A stretch of DNA of 64,000 nt from Delphinus delphis (taxonomy: Eukaryota; Chordata; Mammalia; Artiodactyla; Delphinidae). Numbering within the stretch: position 1 is the stretch's first letter; every line of letters starts with the position of its first letter. The notes below the pieces were generated by a model. It worked only from the letters and a program-made list of their open reading frames with translations. It had not been told where the DNA came from and made no database searches. Shown piece by piece: positions 10,646 through 22,395 of this stretch. The stretch covers positions 32,133,755 through 32,197,754 of the forward strand of contig NC_082701.1 in assembly GCF_949987515.2 (NCBI RefSeq), read 5' to 3'. Both the position numbers and the translations under genes were made by a program.

Positions 10646-11605
10646 GTCTCTCTGCAGAAGGTCTTGCTTTAAAGACAAATCGGACACACTTGCTTGAATG
10701 ATGGTGGGAGCTCATATTCAGTACTTTCTTTATTGTGAGCCTGACAGCGTACACATGGTCAAAACCTCCCAGGTTGGCATCTCTGAAGATCTAACTGCTT
10801 CTCATCAAGCCCGCCCTTATCCGAGCTCCTCACAGAGGATGCCTGAACTTCCTGTGTCTGTCCCTTCTTTGCTCTTGAAACACACTGGATGTGTCCTGGC
10901 TTTGTCACTCACTGTCTCTGTGATGGTGGGAAAATTACTTTTTGGGCTCAGGTCCCCTCTTGGTACTAGGTTGAACCATATGAAACTGCTGGGGTTTCTT
11001 TAGGTCAAAAATGACCTAAAATAAGATGAAGGGGCTGATGTGAAAGTCCCTTCGATCGCTAACATTTTAGACTCCTTAGATTAAGCCCATTTTTTCCCCG
11101 ACTCCATCCTCCACAAGCTGAGTTCACCACTACTCATCACTTAAACATCAGTGTACCTGGCCTGGCTGCACAGCCGGCCCCTTAAGATGCACTTACTGTC
11201 ACAGCAGCTTTAAGGCAAGTCCCCCTCTGCGTTTTGTTTTCTGGATCCAAAGCTGTTTCACGTTCCTTCTTTGTTGGGTTACTTTTCGTCCTTCAGTGCC
11301 AGCTCCACGTCACCTGCTTTCAGGTACTTCCTCAGCTCTCTCAGTCAAAAATAATTTCTCCTTCCTTCAGGCTCCAAGAGCCTGTCTCATACTTTTTGTA
11401 ACATTTTCTCTTCCTCGAAATGTAAACATGCTCATTGCAGAATATTTGGAGCTGGAAAAGACACAGAGAGGGAAATAAAAATCACGTGCCGTCTGCCAAC
11501 ATCTAGTGTCAGCGTTTGATATGTTTCCTCCCGGTGTCCTTTTTATGTCTCTACTAAATTTATCTTTTTCCTAAACTGCCATAGCCCTTTATAGTAGGTA
11601 GTAGG
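10646..11605. other. Unique or highly diverged sequence
   Basis: No gene seen. The 101-codon frame at 10698-11003 has no domain and no exon signals worth trusting. Text near 11280-11470 may be old L2/L1 but could not be placed. Confidence 0.35.
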
Positions 11606-12116
11606 TTGTATTTTTAAATAGACCTTACTTTTTGGAGCACTTTAAGGTTCACAGCAAAATTGAACAGAAGGTACAGAGGTTTTCTATATACCCCACACGT
11701 GCACAGCCTCCCCCATTCTCAACACCCTCACCAGAGTGTGGTGTGTTTTGTACGACTGATGAACCTGCACTGACCCACCATCATCACCCAGAGTCCATAG
11801 TTTGCATTAGGGCTCACTCTTGGTGTACATGCCATGGGTTTGGTTGAAATGTGTAATGACATGTATCCGTCGTTATATCTCACACAGAGTAGTTTCACTG
11901 CCCTAAAAATTCTCTGTGTTCCACCTGTTCATCCCTTCCTCTTTCATAACCCTTGGCAAGCACTGATCTTTTAAATGTCTCCATAGTTTTGCCTTTTCAG
12001 AATGTCACAGTGTTGGAATCGTACGGTATATACCCTTCTCAGACCGGCTTCTTTCACTTAGTGATATGCATTTACATTTCATCGATGTCTTTTCATGGCA
12101 GTAGATTACATTTTTG
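11606..12116 (-). repeat. Old L1 fragment, antisense
   Basis: AAGGTTCACAGCAAAATTGAACAGAAGGTACAGAG, CAGAGTAGTTTCACTGCCCTAAAAATTCTCTGTG and GTCTTTTCATGGCAGTAG are signature segments of antisense L1M 3' DNA. Confidence 0.75.
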
Positions 12117-12293
12117 GCCCTAATTCCTTATCCCTTCCTGCATGTGTATCCTTTGTCCTGTGACTTTGCAGTTTCTCCCACTAATGGGGGTGGAGTGTAT
12201 CCCCTCCACCCCCCTTAACTTTGAGTTTGGCCATGTGACTTGCCTTGGCCAGTGGATTTTTATTGTTTGTTTACTCTATGATAATAACTTTAT

Positions 12294-12693
12294 TATAATA
12301 TTTATTTATTTATTTTATTTAAAAATTATATTTATTTATTTAATTTATTTATTTTTGGCTGCACTGGGTCTTCGTTGCTGCGCGCGGGCTTTCTCTAGTT
12401 GCGGCGGGCGGGGGCTACTCTTCGTTGTGGTGCGCGGGCTTCTCATTGAGATGGCTTCTCTTTGTTGGGGAGCACGGGCTCTAGATGCACGGACTTCAGT
12501 AGCTGTGGCACACGGGCTCAGTAGTTGTGGTTTACAGGCTCTAGAGTGCAGGCTCAGTAGTTGTGGCGCATGGGCTGAGTTGCTCCGCGATATGTGGGAT
12601 CTTCCCGAAGCAGGGCTTGAACCCGTGTCCCCTGCATTGGCAGGCAGATTCTTAACCCCTGCACCACCAGGGAAGTCCTATAATACTTATTTA
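12294..12693 (-). mobile_element. CHR-type SINE, antisense, with 15-bp target-site duplication
   Basis: Left A/T-rich tail (TTTATTTA repeats), then GCTGCACTGGGTCTTCGTTGC to CACCAGGGAAGTCC. The CAGTAG(C/T)TGTGG block is present three times, making this copy longer than the others. TATAATATTTATTTA at 12294-12308 and TATAATACTTATTTA at 12679-12693 form the duplication, with one mismatch. The 187-codon plus-strand frame is repeat-derived. Confidence 0.92.
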
Positions 12694-12879
12694 GATGACT
12701 TATAAGGATCTGCTTTACTAGCTGACTCACAGAGAGTATCTAGAGGGCGTTGAATGGATCTTATTCATCATCTCTTTTCCCTTAGAATCATTGTCACAGA
12801 GCAGCTGTTCGATAGGACGTCAGATAACCACATTTGTTATCCATGTGGATATAATAAACGATCCCTAAACTTAATGTTC

Positions 12880-13303
12880 AGAGCAACACACATTCATTAT
12901 CTCACAGTTTCTGTGGAGCAAGCATCTGGGCGTGGCCTAGCTGAGTCTTCCGGCCCAGAACCTCTGATGCTGGGGCTGCAGCTGGGGCTACTATCAACTC
13001 AAGGCTCGACAGGGGAAGGGTCTGCTTCCAGTCTCACTCAGGAGGCTGCTGGCAGGATTCAGTTCCTCCCAGGCTGTTGGACTGAGGGCCTCAGTTCCTC
13101 ACTGGCTGATAGCCAGAGGCTACCCTTCTCCATAAGGCAGTTTATAATATGGCAGCTGGCCTCCATAAGAGCAAAGCAAGCAACAGAGCTGAAGAGGGCT
13201 CACAGGATGGAAGCCAGGATCTTTTGTAACCTAATCTTAGAAGAGATATCCAGATCCTACCTGCTGAAGGAAGTTACTAGGTCCAGCCCACATTCAAGAG
13301 GAG
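12880..13303 (+). repeat. Ancient interspersed repeat, left part (split by L1)
   Basis: CATTATCTCACAGTTTCTGTGGAGCAAGCATCTGGGC...CTGTTGGACTGAGGGCCTCAGTTCC is the same unassigned family as at 30870-31800. It resumes at 13852-13930 after the L1. Confidence 0.7.
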
Positions 13304-13860
13304 GAAAGTATGAAATACTACTCAGCCATAAAAAAGAATGAAATAATGCCATTTGTAGCAACAAGGATGGACCTAGAGATTATCATATTAAGTGAAGTAA
13401 GTCAGAAAGAGAAAGACAAATACCATGTGAAATCACTTATATGTGGAATCTAAAATATGACACAAATGAACCTATCTACAAAACAGAAACAGACTCACAG
13501 ACACAGAGAACAGACTTGTGGTTGCCAAGAGGCAGGGGGGTGGGGAAGGGAAGGATTTGGAGTTTGGGATTAACATATGCAAACTATTATATATAGGATG
13601 GATAAACAACAAGGTCTGGCTGTAGAGCACAGGGAACTATATTCAATATCCTGTGATAAACCATAATTGATAAACTATATTCAATATCCTGTGATAAACC
13701 ATATAGCACAGGGAGCTATATTCAATATCCTGTGATAAACATATATATATATATATATATATATGTATAACTGAATCACTTTGCTGTAAAGTAGGAATTA
13801 ATACAACATTGTAAATCAACTATATTTCAATAAAATTAATTTTAAAAAAAGAGAAGGAAA
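13297..13860 (+). mobile_element. L1 3' end inserted in an older repeat
   Basis: ATACTACTCAGCCATAAAAAAGAATGAAATAATGCC through GTAAATCAACTATATTTCAATAAAATTAATTTT is the sense L1 ORF2 end and 3' UTR. AGAGGAGGAAA (13297-13307) and AGAGAAGGAAA (13850-13860) are the likely target-site duplication. The ACTATATTCAATATCCTGTGATAAAC segment occurs three times near 13636-13740, and an AT repeat follows at about 13740-13765. Confidence 0.9.
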
Positions 13861-13930
13861 TTAGCCTAGGGAATGAGTTTTAGGAGGCAGGGACCCTTGG
13901 GAACCATCTTAGATGCTGCCTACTGCACTC
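13852..13930 (+). repeat. Ancient interspersed repeat, right part
   Basis: GGAGGCAGGGACCCTTGGGAACCATCTTAGATGCTGCCTACTGCA is the right end of the element whose left part is 12880-13303. Confidence 0.7.
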
Positions 13931-14834
13931 TCAGAGGACAGAATCAGGATTTACGTAACTCTGGAGAGCCCCGACACACACCTTATCGTTTAATTATTTG
14001 ACAGTGATGAGGAGAAACGGGAGCAGAATCAACCATCCGGATCATTCGCATACTAGATACCTGGACTACGAAGAGATGACATACACAAAACAGCAAATTC
14101 TACAACACAGTGAATGAGATCACGGGTTCTTCAAAGGGGTTCTGTGTATGTATGATTTTGTGTTTATGTACATTGGGGGCGTGGAGTAGAATGTATAGCT
14201 TTCAGCAAATCCTCGTAGGGTTCCCTGACCTCTAAAGAGTGACTACCCTCAAGAGCTGAAGTAAAGGATGGGTGAAGATGGGTGGGGGCGTGTCAAGACT
14301 AAGAGCTAGGCTGACAGCTCACTGGCATGTTCCTCTCATGTGATTCGGTTTTGTGTCAAAGGGACTTCATGCCCTGCCTGACCCAGAATGGTCAGTTCAT
14401 CTCTGAAGGACAGGAGGTATTGGTTGGAATATTCCAACAAAGAAACATGTGATGTGTCAAGGAGCCTGAGTGAATTAGGAAATATTAGAAAAGAAGTTGC
14501 ATTTGCCTGTATCCTTAAGGCGGGAGCAGGGGATGGGGCCCAGAGGCTCAGGGTTGAAATTAAGCCGGCAATGCTACAGGTGGCCCCTGGATAAATGCTC
14601 AGTCTCTTCAGCAGGCCGGTGCTGTGGAGAGAGCTTTGGGTCAACTTAGGCAGACTGAGATTGCGATCCTGACTGGCCCCTTCCTAGCTAGAGGAGAGGT
14701 GACGTTGCATAATATTTAACTCACAGAGCTGATGAGAGATAATTTGCTTGTTTAAACCTCTACTTTGTTCACAGGGGATTCAAGGCAGCACTTGGAAAAT
14801 AAAAAGGCATAAACACAAAAGCATTTACCACAGA
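13931..14834. other. Unique intergenic sequence
   Basis: No gene or clear transposon. Small overlapping ORFs on both strands only. Confidence 0.4.
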
Positions 14835-14849
14835 GCCTAGCATTTCACC

Positions 14850-15062
14850 CACCCTCCCACCATTTACTCACCTGCCTATCCGTTAACCCATCCACCAGTC
14901 CAGCTGTTCACCACCCTTCTATCCATCCACCTATCCACCCTCCATCAGTTCATCCATCCATCCACCATTCACCCACCCATCTACACATCCAGCCACCTAC
15001 ATATATAATCATACATCCAGCTACCCGCTGTCCATCCCTCTACCAATCTATCCATCCATCCA
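14850..15062 (+). repeat. Degenerate CATCCA-type repeat
   Basis: Imperfect CCATCCA/CCACC units over about 210 bp, ending TCCATCCATCCAT. Confidence 0.85.
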
Positions 15063-15200
15063 TAGTATGAATTGAGCACCTACAGTTTATCAGGCACTGT
15101 ACTGGTTGGCCTGGTGGCCTTAGGCTCTGGGGGAACAAGACAGCTGTGGTCGCTATTCTCATAAAGGTTGCAATCAATCAAAAACAAAATAAATGTTTTT
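15063..15200 (-). repeat. L2 LINE fragment, antisense
   Basis: GAATTGAGCACCTACAGTTTATCAGGCACTGTACTGG is the antisense L2 end; the adjoining CATCCA repeat lies next to it as is common. Confidence 0.7.
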
Positions 15201-16640
15201 CCTTTTTCTTTTTCTCCTTCCCTCCCATCTGTCGTCTTCATCCTATTTTCTCTTCCTACCTCCTTTTCTTCTTCAGGTTCTGTTTGGGGGAAGAACTGAC
15301 TCCATCATGAGTTTGGGAGACAGATTGGGACAAAGTTGTGGTGCACCCAGTCTCCTATAGAGAGACCTTTGGCCGTGAGGAAGAGTGCAGTGGTCGGTTG
15401 CCCCAGTAAACCCTGTGTGATGAAAATTAACTGCTTGTTTGAACCACTGTGAGAGGATAAAAGGGTCCCTGAAATCCAGCACCAAGTCTCTCTATGCATC
15501 ACTCCTGTGGGATTGGCCCAACCCATAGGTGGGGCAGGTAAATGCCTTCTGCCTTTGGTCCCCAGTACCCCCTCCCCATCTACTCTTTGATGCCTGGAAG
15601 GCCACCAGGTGAAGTGTGTTTCTTGAGCTTAAGGCTTTGATCCTGTGAAAATGAGAATCTCTGTGGGAAGGTCCCAGTTTAAACTGGTGCTGGTTATTTA
15701 CACCTGGCTGTGATGAGTATCACTTTTTTTTTTCATTGGAATTAAATCAACAGGTATTGATTAAGTCTGCTTGAGATCAGATTGGGGGTGGTAGCTGTCA
15801 GTGTGACGGCATATTTGGAGAGAGGCCTGGGTGAGGAACGAGGAGACACTGCTGATGATTCTTGCTGGGCCACGTCTGGGCTACTGAGACTCCCACTCCT
15901 CTGAGTGGGTACAGAAAGGGGGCCTTGAGGGCTGGCTTTACGGGCACGTGACCTGAGCAGATGCACAGGGCCCTATGCTTGGTTTAATGCTCTCCTGTGT
16001 CTGTCTTACGAAAAATAATTTTTGAATGTGGGGCTTAATATTTTCAGCTTGCACCGTGAGGGCAAACTAGAGAGTCGGTCTTGGTGGGGAGGTGGGACCC
16101 AGGGAAGGAGACCCAAGGTCAAACACTGCTCAATGCAGAAGCCAGCCTCCAGCTGCCACTGCTCCCTCCTTCCCTGTCCGGCTCAGGACTTGCCTCCCTG
16201 AGAAAGGCATTTCTAAATATGCCCACCTGCCCGCATCACTCAACTGCTCCCCTAAAAGTCTGCAGACAACAGGCTCTGCTTGGCCAATCATTCGCTTGTT
16301 GATGGGCTCAGGGAGGAGTTGGCTGGATTCAAGTGCATGTACCCATTTCCCTGCCAGCACCTCGAGGCACCTCTCCCTTGCAACCTATGTCCCTGGCGTG
16401 GTGACTTTGGTCCTGAGTTAGAGTTCCGACCTCTCCTCTTACAATCTGTTTTCCTATGTCATAGGGCAGCAGGGTGCCCATCTCCCTCCCGTCTCCCTGG
16501 GTGGCAGTGAGGGCGGAGGGAGGGAGATGCGGGCTGGGAGGTACTGGGCGCACAGTAGGCACCAACGAAATGGAAGGGTCTTCTGGACCCTCAGAGCCTC
16601 CTTCCTCACCCATAAAGAGGAGAAATCACCCCCATCTCTC
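15201..16640. other. Unique intergenic sequence
   Basis: No gene supported. Several ORFs of 70-109 codons overlap on both strands between 16.0 and 16.6 kb with no domains, so they look like chance frames in GC-rich DNA. Confidence 0.4.
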
Positions 16641-17110
16641 TTTCGGGGGCCAGGCGCAAGGGCATCTAGGCAGCTATCAGCTAAAAATACCCGGACCCCC
16701 AGCAGCGCTCGCCCCTGGCCGCTCGGGAGCCACGCCCCGCCCGGCGGGAGTCGGTCTGCAGAGCAGCATCTCTGGGGCGATTGTGCCTTGCGAGTTTCTA
16801 GCGCCGTTGAGCCCTTTGAGGTTTGAGTTACATTTTCACTTGGCAGAGTCTAGTTCTCTGATTCAAAGAGAAAAGCTGTCAGAGAGAGCAAGGGGGATGG
16901 GGGAGAGGATTGTGTTAAAAAAAGAAAAACAAAAAAACACAAAAAAACAAGGCTCCCACGGCTTCTCGGACTTGGAATGGAAGGGTTCTGTGGAGACCCG
17001 GGGCGGGGGGTTGGGGGGGGTGGGGGTGGGATGCATGCAAATCAGAACCACATGCACAAGGCGTTCCTCCCGGCACACGCGGCTCCGGAATGAAGGCGCC
17101 AAGCCCTTAA
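16640..17110. promoter_or_regulatory. Candidate regulatory element with MEF2-like and TCF-like sites
   Basis: Unique, locally CpG-enriched (16690-16760) sequence containing CAGCTAAAAATACCC (MEF2/CArG-like), GATTCAAAGAG (TCF/LEF-like) and ATGCATGCAAAT (octamer-like, near 17030-17042). No transposon. A 249-codon frame crosses it but shows no domain and includes a Lys-rich run from an A-rich tract. Function inferred. Confidence 0.3.
17000..17030 (+). other. G-quadruplex-prone tract
   Basis: Runs of 4, 6, 8, 5 and 3 G separated by one or two bases on the plus strand. Confidence 0.65.
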
Positions 17111-17334
17111 CATGCTGTCTTAGGACCGGCCAGGCTTTGGCTGGGGAGGAAGACGTGGAGCTTGCACCTGTGTCCTCTCGTCCAATCGTGGGTGAAAGGG
17201 GAGAAGATGGGAGCAGTGGCTAGTTCTATGGCTCTACTCTTGGACTCTGGAAGGTCTTGAGACCTTGAGACCTCCTGGATCAGTAGGCCACGGGGAAGCT
17301 TTTTAGAGGTAGGGGAACATCTGGCAGCGCCAGG

Positions 17335-17545
17335 CAGTGGAAAGAGCACGAGCCTTAAATGTTAAAACTTTAAGCTTTAAACTTGAAAGTCAGAATGACT
17401 CTGGTTAGCTTCCTAGTTAAGTCCCTCACTAGCTGTGTGACTTTGGGTAAGTTACTTAAGCTCTCTGTGCCTGGAATTTCCTCATCCCAAATATTAGGGC
17501 CGTGACCACTATCCCAACAGGCTTTTGTGAAGATGCAACGAAATT
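17335..17545 (+). repeat. MIR SINE
   Basis: AGCTGTGTGACTTTGGGTAAGTTACTTAAGCTCTCTGTGCC is an excellent MIR core. Confidence 0.88.
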
Positions 17546-18430
17546 TTGCATTCTCATTATTAATTTAATGTCTGATTGATTAGGTCCCATATGCTTCTTT
17601 TCTTTCCAGAAAGGATATGAGACAGCTCCCTAAAAGAGATGCAGTACATTAAAGAAATCAAGACACAAAGAAATAAGAGTTGAACAGAAATATGAAGCTA
17701 GGGCAATGTTAGTCCACAAACCTGCACGGCATGGAGTCTTGCACAATTATTAAAATCGGTTACTAAATTTGTCTCTGAGCTTCTGCTTGGCCAAAGTAAA
17801 GCAGAAAACATCCTTTATAAGATTCGTGTTGTGTATTTTAAAAAATGGTTTCTCAGGAGAGCAGCTTTCCTTGGCACTGAGGCCACAGTCATTTTTCCCA
17901 GGGGTCCTTAAAGGTCCTTAAAGAGCTCGGGAATAAATGGGCAGCGGTTCTTTGTTGCATTGACTGTGCACAGAAGGCATGGGGGAGGAGTCCCGGTGCA
18001 CAGTAGGCACGCTTTCCAAGGGGCTGCACACGGTGTTTGGGGGAGATTGTCTCCTTGCAGGAGGACTGGGGATCCAGTGTCACTTTTTCTCCACTTCCTG
18101 TTACTGGTGGCTCGATTTCACCTCCTGCAACCCTGCCTCTCCCCTCTCCTTGCCAGGCTAAAGCCTTTGTGGGGACACCTCTCGGTTCCTCTTAGCTGGA
18201 GACGATGTAGAGCTATTGGGCTGCTCTCAGGAAGCCCGAACTCTCCTCCTGGAACTCTGCATGCTTGGCTCAGTGACATCCAGCTCTCTGGGTTCTGTCC
18301 CAGGGAGGAAACGTGTGGGCACTGTCTAAGAACTCAAGCATCGCTCCCTCCTGCTTTCCTCTCTTTGTCTTTCCTTCCTGGGCGAATGAAAGGCAGAGTG
18401 AATGAAAGTTCCCCTTCTGATGGGAAAACT
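17546..18430. other. Unique intergenic sequence
   Basis: AT-rich up to 17.85 kb, then ordinary. No gene is supported; the 164-codon frame at 17960-18454 has no recognisable domain. Confidence 0.4.
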
Positions 18431-18439
18431 CACTCTGGC

Positions 18440-18900
18440 CCTGTAATGAGCTAGAATAATTGATTTGTGGATGAAAACCGAGGTTGTGGAATTGATGCTC
18501 AGTGTCAAAACAGTCCGGATCACTTCGGTACCAATTCATTGTCACTGGAAGGGAGCTGTTAGGCGGGCGTCTGGTGAGAAAGGGGCAAACTTGAGTGGAA
18601 ACATGAAAAGATCTGATTGTGTTGAGTCTCCCCCGCATGGCGCTACCGCGTTGGGATCTGGTTTCTGTGCTCCAGATCGAAGGTCCTGGCTAGTATTTGC
18701 TTTCTTCCCTTTCTCGTGAGGGTAGAGACAGCTTGGCATTGCCCCATGAGAGCTACTGTTTGAATGTGGATACTAATTTAATCTGGAGTTCTGTTACTCT
18801 TTAAACAGTTAGGGGTTTGGCTGAGGTCTTTGTGTTCTTAGGATGCGATCGACAGTGAAAAATGGAATTGGAATGTTTTTTAACTCGTTTCAGAATGGAA
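18440..18900. promoter_or_regulatory. Weak candidate noncoding element
   Basis: Unique stretch with AGAATAATTGATTTGTGGATG (homeodomain- and RUNX-like cores) and TACTAATTTAATCTGG. No repeat character. Purely a candidate. Confidence 0.2.
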
Positions 18901-19029
18901 AAGGATTCTCAGCCTCCTTCCCTCCAAATCTCCCTTCCCCCCCAATTCCCTGCTTCCATTTCCTTATCCTCTGACTAAAGCTTCTGATGAGAACGAAGAG
19001 CTATGGGGTGGAGGAGACAGAATATATAC

Positions 19030-19235
19030 TTTAGAATCAGATAGATCCACGGAGGATGTTCAAATCCCGGCTCCTTCCCTGTGGGCCATGCACATTCGGT
19101 GGGAGCTTAAGAGCTCCGTCTCCTTATCTGTGAAACGGGGCTATGGACACCTGCTCTTTAGAGCTGATATAAAGATTAACTGAGATACAGTGAGGTAGGT
19201 AGAGCAACCACAAGAATACTATTATTATTTTATGA
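19030..19235 (+). repeat. MIR SINE (diverged)
   Basis: CAAATCCCGGCTCCTTCCC...CTCCTTATCTGTGAAACGGGGC keeps the MIR order. Confidence 0.7.
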
Positions 19236-19464
19236 AAATGCCACTGACCTAAAGTAATATACTCCCAAAGCATTCGTGCAGAATTCTGAGTGGGTGTATT
19301 TCTTGTATGATGAATCTAGTTATTACTTGGGTCTTTTGATCTTGAGGAGTTTGTTGCTAAGTAGAGAGGCAAAGGGGTTGGGCTGTGTCCTGTTGTCCAG
19401 AGAAAAGGCACAGAGAAGCCGAGGGCTGGAGAGGTTCTGTGGGCCAAGGACCGCCATTTAATTC

Positions 19465-19610
19465 TTGCGTTTTATCCCTCCAACAACTCAAGGAGGTAGG
19501 GGGCATGTCTTCCTTCGAAAGATGAGGAAACAAACTCATATTCTCTGAGCCGCTTGTCATAGGTCACACGGTGACACAGAGAGCGCAGTTCTGGTCTCAC
19601 TGCCTCCAAA
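19465..19610 (-). repeat. MIR SINE, antisense
   Basis: AAAGATGAGGAAACAAACTC and TCATAGGTCACACGGTGAC are the antisense MIR core. Confidence 0.75.
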
Positions 19611-19729
19611 TTTCCAGTTCTTTCGACTTGACTAAGATGCTGCCTCTGATGTTGACGGGAGGCGGGGCCCTCCACGTCTCCACTAGGAGGCCCTTCCTTG
19701 GGACTCTCATTGTTTCATTGTTGGCTTAT

Positions 19730-19980
19730 TTCCCAGATATTTATTAGGCATCTACTCTGTGCCGAACACTGTAGGAAGTAAGAAGGCAGAGACCCCATCC
19801 TCAGGAAGCTGACACTTCATCTAGAGAGACAGACAGATACGTAAACAATTTTTCAAAAAGAAGAATGAGGAGAAATTTGGGAAGGAGTATCGGGTGCTTC
19901 TCTTAGCTGTAATTGCACTGCCAAGCCCGTGCATGGGACTATACACATGGTAGGTGTGCATTAAATGTCATCTGAGTGAA
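19730..19980 (-). repeat. L2 LINE fragment, antisense
   Basis: TTTATTAGGCATCTACTCTGTGCCGAACACTGTAGG...CTCAGGAAGCTGACA is antisense L2. Confidence 0.75.
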
Positions 19981-20214
19981 TACAATCTCTCTCCCCCATC
20001 GTCATTCCCCAAATACTCACTCTTGGCCTCCCTGGATTTAAGACACCATGTGTTCAGTGCATAGTCAGCCCTCGGACTGACAGTCCAGGAGCCTTGCTCC
20101 ATAATAGAAGCCTTAGCTGTGGGAACCAGAGAGGGTGGTTCACCCAAGAGAACAACAAGAACAACCAGGGCTACTAGCTGTTGAGGTGACTCGGGACCCA
20201 GACAGATCTGCACA

Positions 20215-20335
20215 TTCATTTCCTCCTCACGACTACTGATGATGTGGGTATTCTTACCGTGCCAATCTACAGATGAGGAAACCGAGGCACAGCGAGGTTG
20301 CCATCTACAACTCCAGGCACACAAGGGGGAAGGGA
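20215..20335 (-). repeat. MIR SINE fragment, antisense
   Basis: ATCTACAGATGAGGAAACCGAGGCACAGCGAGG. Confidence 0.8.
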
Positions 20336-21140
20336 AGACTGACCTTAGGCCTGGCCCCAGGGAGGACCTGGTGATGCACGAACGCCTGCCTGTGGGCCCC
20401 CAGGTATCTGGGGTGGAGGGAACTCTCATCAGCTTCAGGAAGGAGGGGAGGAGCAGGGAATTGCCCAGCATTCCCCAGGCTGGACCTGACACACCCCTCC
20501 TTCCATCTGCCTCGGGCCTGCCCACCCTTCCCACGTCACTCTGGCAGGTGAAGGTCTCAGAGTGTGACTGCTGAGACAAAGCAGGCTCCGAGGAGCCTCC
20601 CTGACTGAACCCACACTTCCTGAGCCCAAGGAGCATCCTGAGAATTGCCGGCAAGTTAACGGCCTCAGAGCGGTATGGCTATTCATTCTGCCAGGGAGAG
20701 ATGTCTTCCTCTGTTTCCTCTCCTAGTGATTCTTTCACTCACCCATCCTCCTCTTCCTCTTTTGATTCCTCTGACTTTTCTATCTCCTTTTTCTTCTCTC
20801 CCGCCTTCACACGCTATTCCTCCTCCTTTACACACCCTCTGTTCTTTTTGCCTCCTTCTTCTCTTCTCATGGGTTTCAAAAGAGTTGTCTTTTATACACA
20901 CACGTGTACAAAACACATCCACGTAGGTGTGTGCATGTGATGTGTAAGATTACTTAACTGTGTATTATCTATGTGTGCATATAACACATATACATATATA
21001 AAACCATTGTATTTGCGCTGCTGAATATGTCCTTCTGCTAAGAATGTAGGAGATTCAGAAGGTCTGGGGTCAAAGTCTGGCCAGGGTCCCATTGGGAGGT
21101 TCAAGGATAGGCAGTAGAATGGGTGGGAAAATTACAACTC
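20336..21140. other. Unique sequence with pyrimidine-rich tract
   Basis: 20700-20875 is strongly CT-rich. 20900-21000 contains CACACACGTG and ACATATACATATATA simple stretches. ORFs here (Ser/Pro/Phe-rich) follow from composition. Confidence 0.5.
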
Positions 21141-21144
21141 CACA

Positions 21145-21330
21145 GAAGCATGGGCTTTGAGTGTTAGAGATCACCTGGGCTAGTATCTTCTTTTTGATGC
21201 TAAGTTGCTGTGTGACCCTGGGGAAATTACCTGCTTTCTCTGTTTCTTCTTCATATGGAAAATAAAACCTGCAATACTATACAGAAGTGCAGTGATGCTC
21301 AAATAAGAGATGAGTGGCAGGAGAAATATA
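21145..21330 (+). repeat. MIR SINE
   Basis: AAGTTGCTGTGTGACCCTGGGGAAATTACC core. Confidence 0.75.
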
Positions 21331-21719
21331 AATGGGTCATCATTGCCACTACAGGCTTTTATTCACACACCCCGCCCCCGCTCCCACCCCACTTCTTGTT
21401 TGAGTTGTGTGTGAGGAGGTAGAGAGAGAAGAGAAGACAAGGGGAGGGGAAGCTTCCTCTTCATAGAAAAGGAGAGTGATTTTTCCATAATTCCGGTTGG
21501 ATTGCTCACCCTCAATCTAAGGGAATACTTCTTAATTTTCTTTTTACTCATGCCCAGCTGAACGTTTGTCTAACTTTAGTCATTTGTATAAGTTTTGAAA
21601 AGCCTATTTTTCTTTTTTCTATGTATAATGTTATTTTGCAATATCCAGTATGCTTTCTCAAACTCCCCCTCCTTGAAATGTGGATGAGCCCCGGCCTTGG
21701 AAGGGTAGAGAATTTGTCC

Positions 21720-21835
21720 CCAGTGGTTGTGTGACCTTGGATCAGCTGTTTACTTTTTTGGAGCCTCAATTTCCCTTCTGAGGGATGAGGGCCGACGACG
21801 CCTGCTCGGCACCTATAAGGCCTGTGGTGAGGAGA
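21720..21835 (+). repeat. MIR SINE fragment
   Basis: GTTGTGTGACCTTGGATCAGCTG...GGAGCCTCAATTTCCC. Confidence 0.75.
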
Positions 21836-22239
21836 TGACGTCTGCAGAATCAGCATCCTTCTTCCCGACGCATGGGGCTTGCGCCAGGCCCGCCGCGCAA
21901 GGCAGGGGTCCCCACGGTGGGAACAGTTTCTCTCTGGGGACTGCCTTCTGGGGATTTAGTGGCATATTTTTTCTCACCCTCAGGAAGCTGGCCAAACTCC
22001 AGGGTCGCCTATCATGAGCCGTCTTGTTTGCTTGCCGTTTGCAGAGCTGAGAGGGTAAAGGACAGGCTTTGACTATTCAGTCAGTTGGGTGGGGGTGGGG
22101 AGCTGCTTTAGGTCAGAGATGTGGGCTTTTTCCTCTTCTAGGAATCAGGGATTCCTTACAGGATTCAGTGTGTGTGTTGGGGTGAGGGGGAATGTAATCC
22201 TTTTTGGGGTGACATACAGTGCCGGCCAGTTCTTGGTAG

Positions 22240-22395
22240 CTGTCCTCCCATCTGATGTTCAGTCATGCTGTGTGGAGGTGTGATTATCCCCATCTCACAG
22301 ACGGGGCCACTGAGGCTCGGAGAGGGTACATAATTGTTCCTAGTCATGTGCCTAGCAGGATTTGCACCTATATCTGCGGCCTCTGAAGCACAGTG
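22240..22395 (-). repeat. MIR SINE, antisense
   Basis: GATTATCCCCATCTCACAGACGGGGCCACTGAGGCTCGG core. Confidence 0.82.

Noticed and set aside
12142..12705. 187-residue frame
   Set aside because: Mostly the antisense CHR-type SINE. The same peptide pattern recurs in frames at 25950-26252 and 36296-36613.
14850..15062. CRISPR-like array
   Set aside because: Irregular short CATCCA units without constant repeats and unique spacers; a degenerate simple repeat in a mammalian genome.
16474..17223. 249-residue frame
   Set aside because: No domain or splice evidence; includes a Lys/Gln run from an A-rich tract and spans a G homopolymer region.
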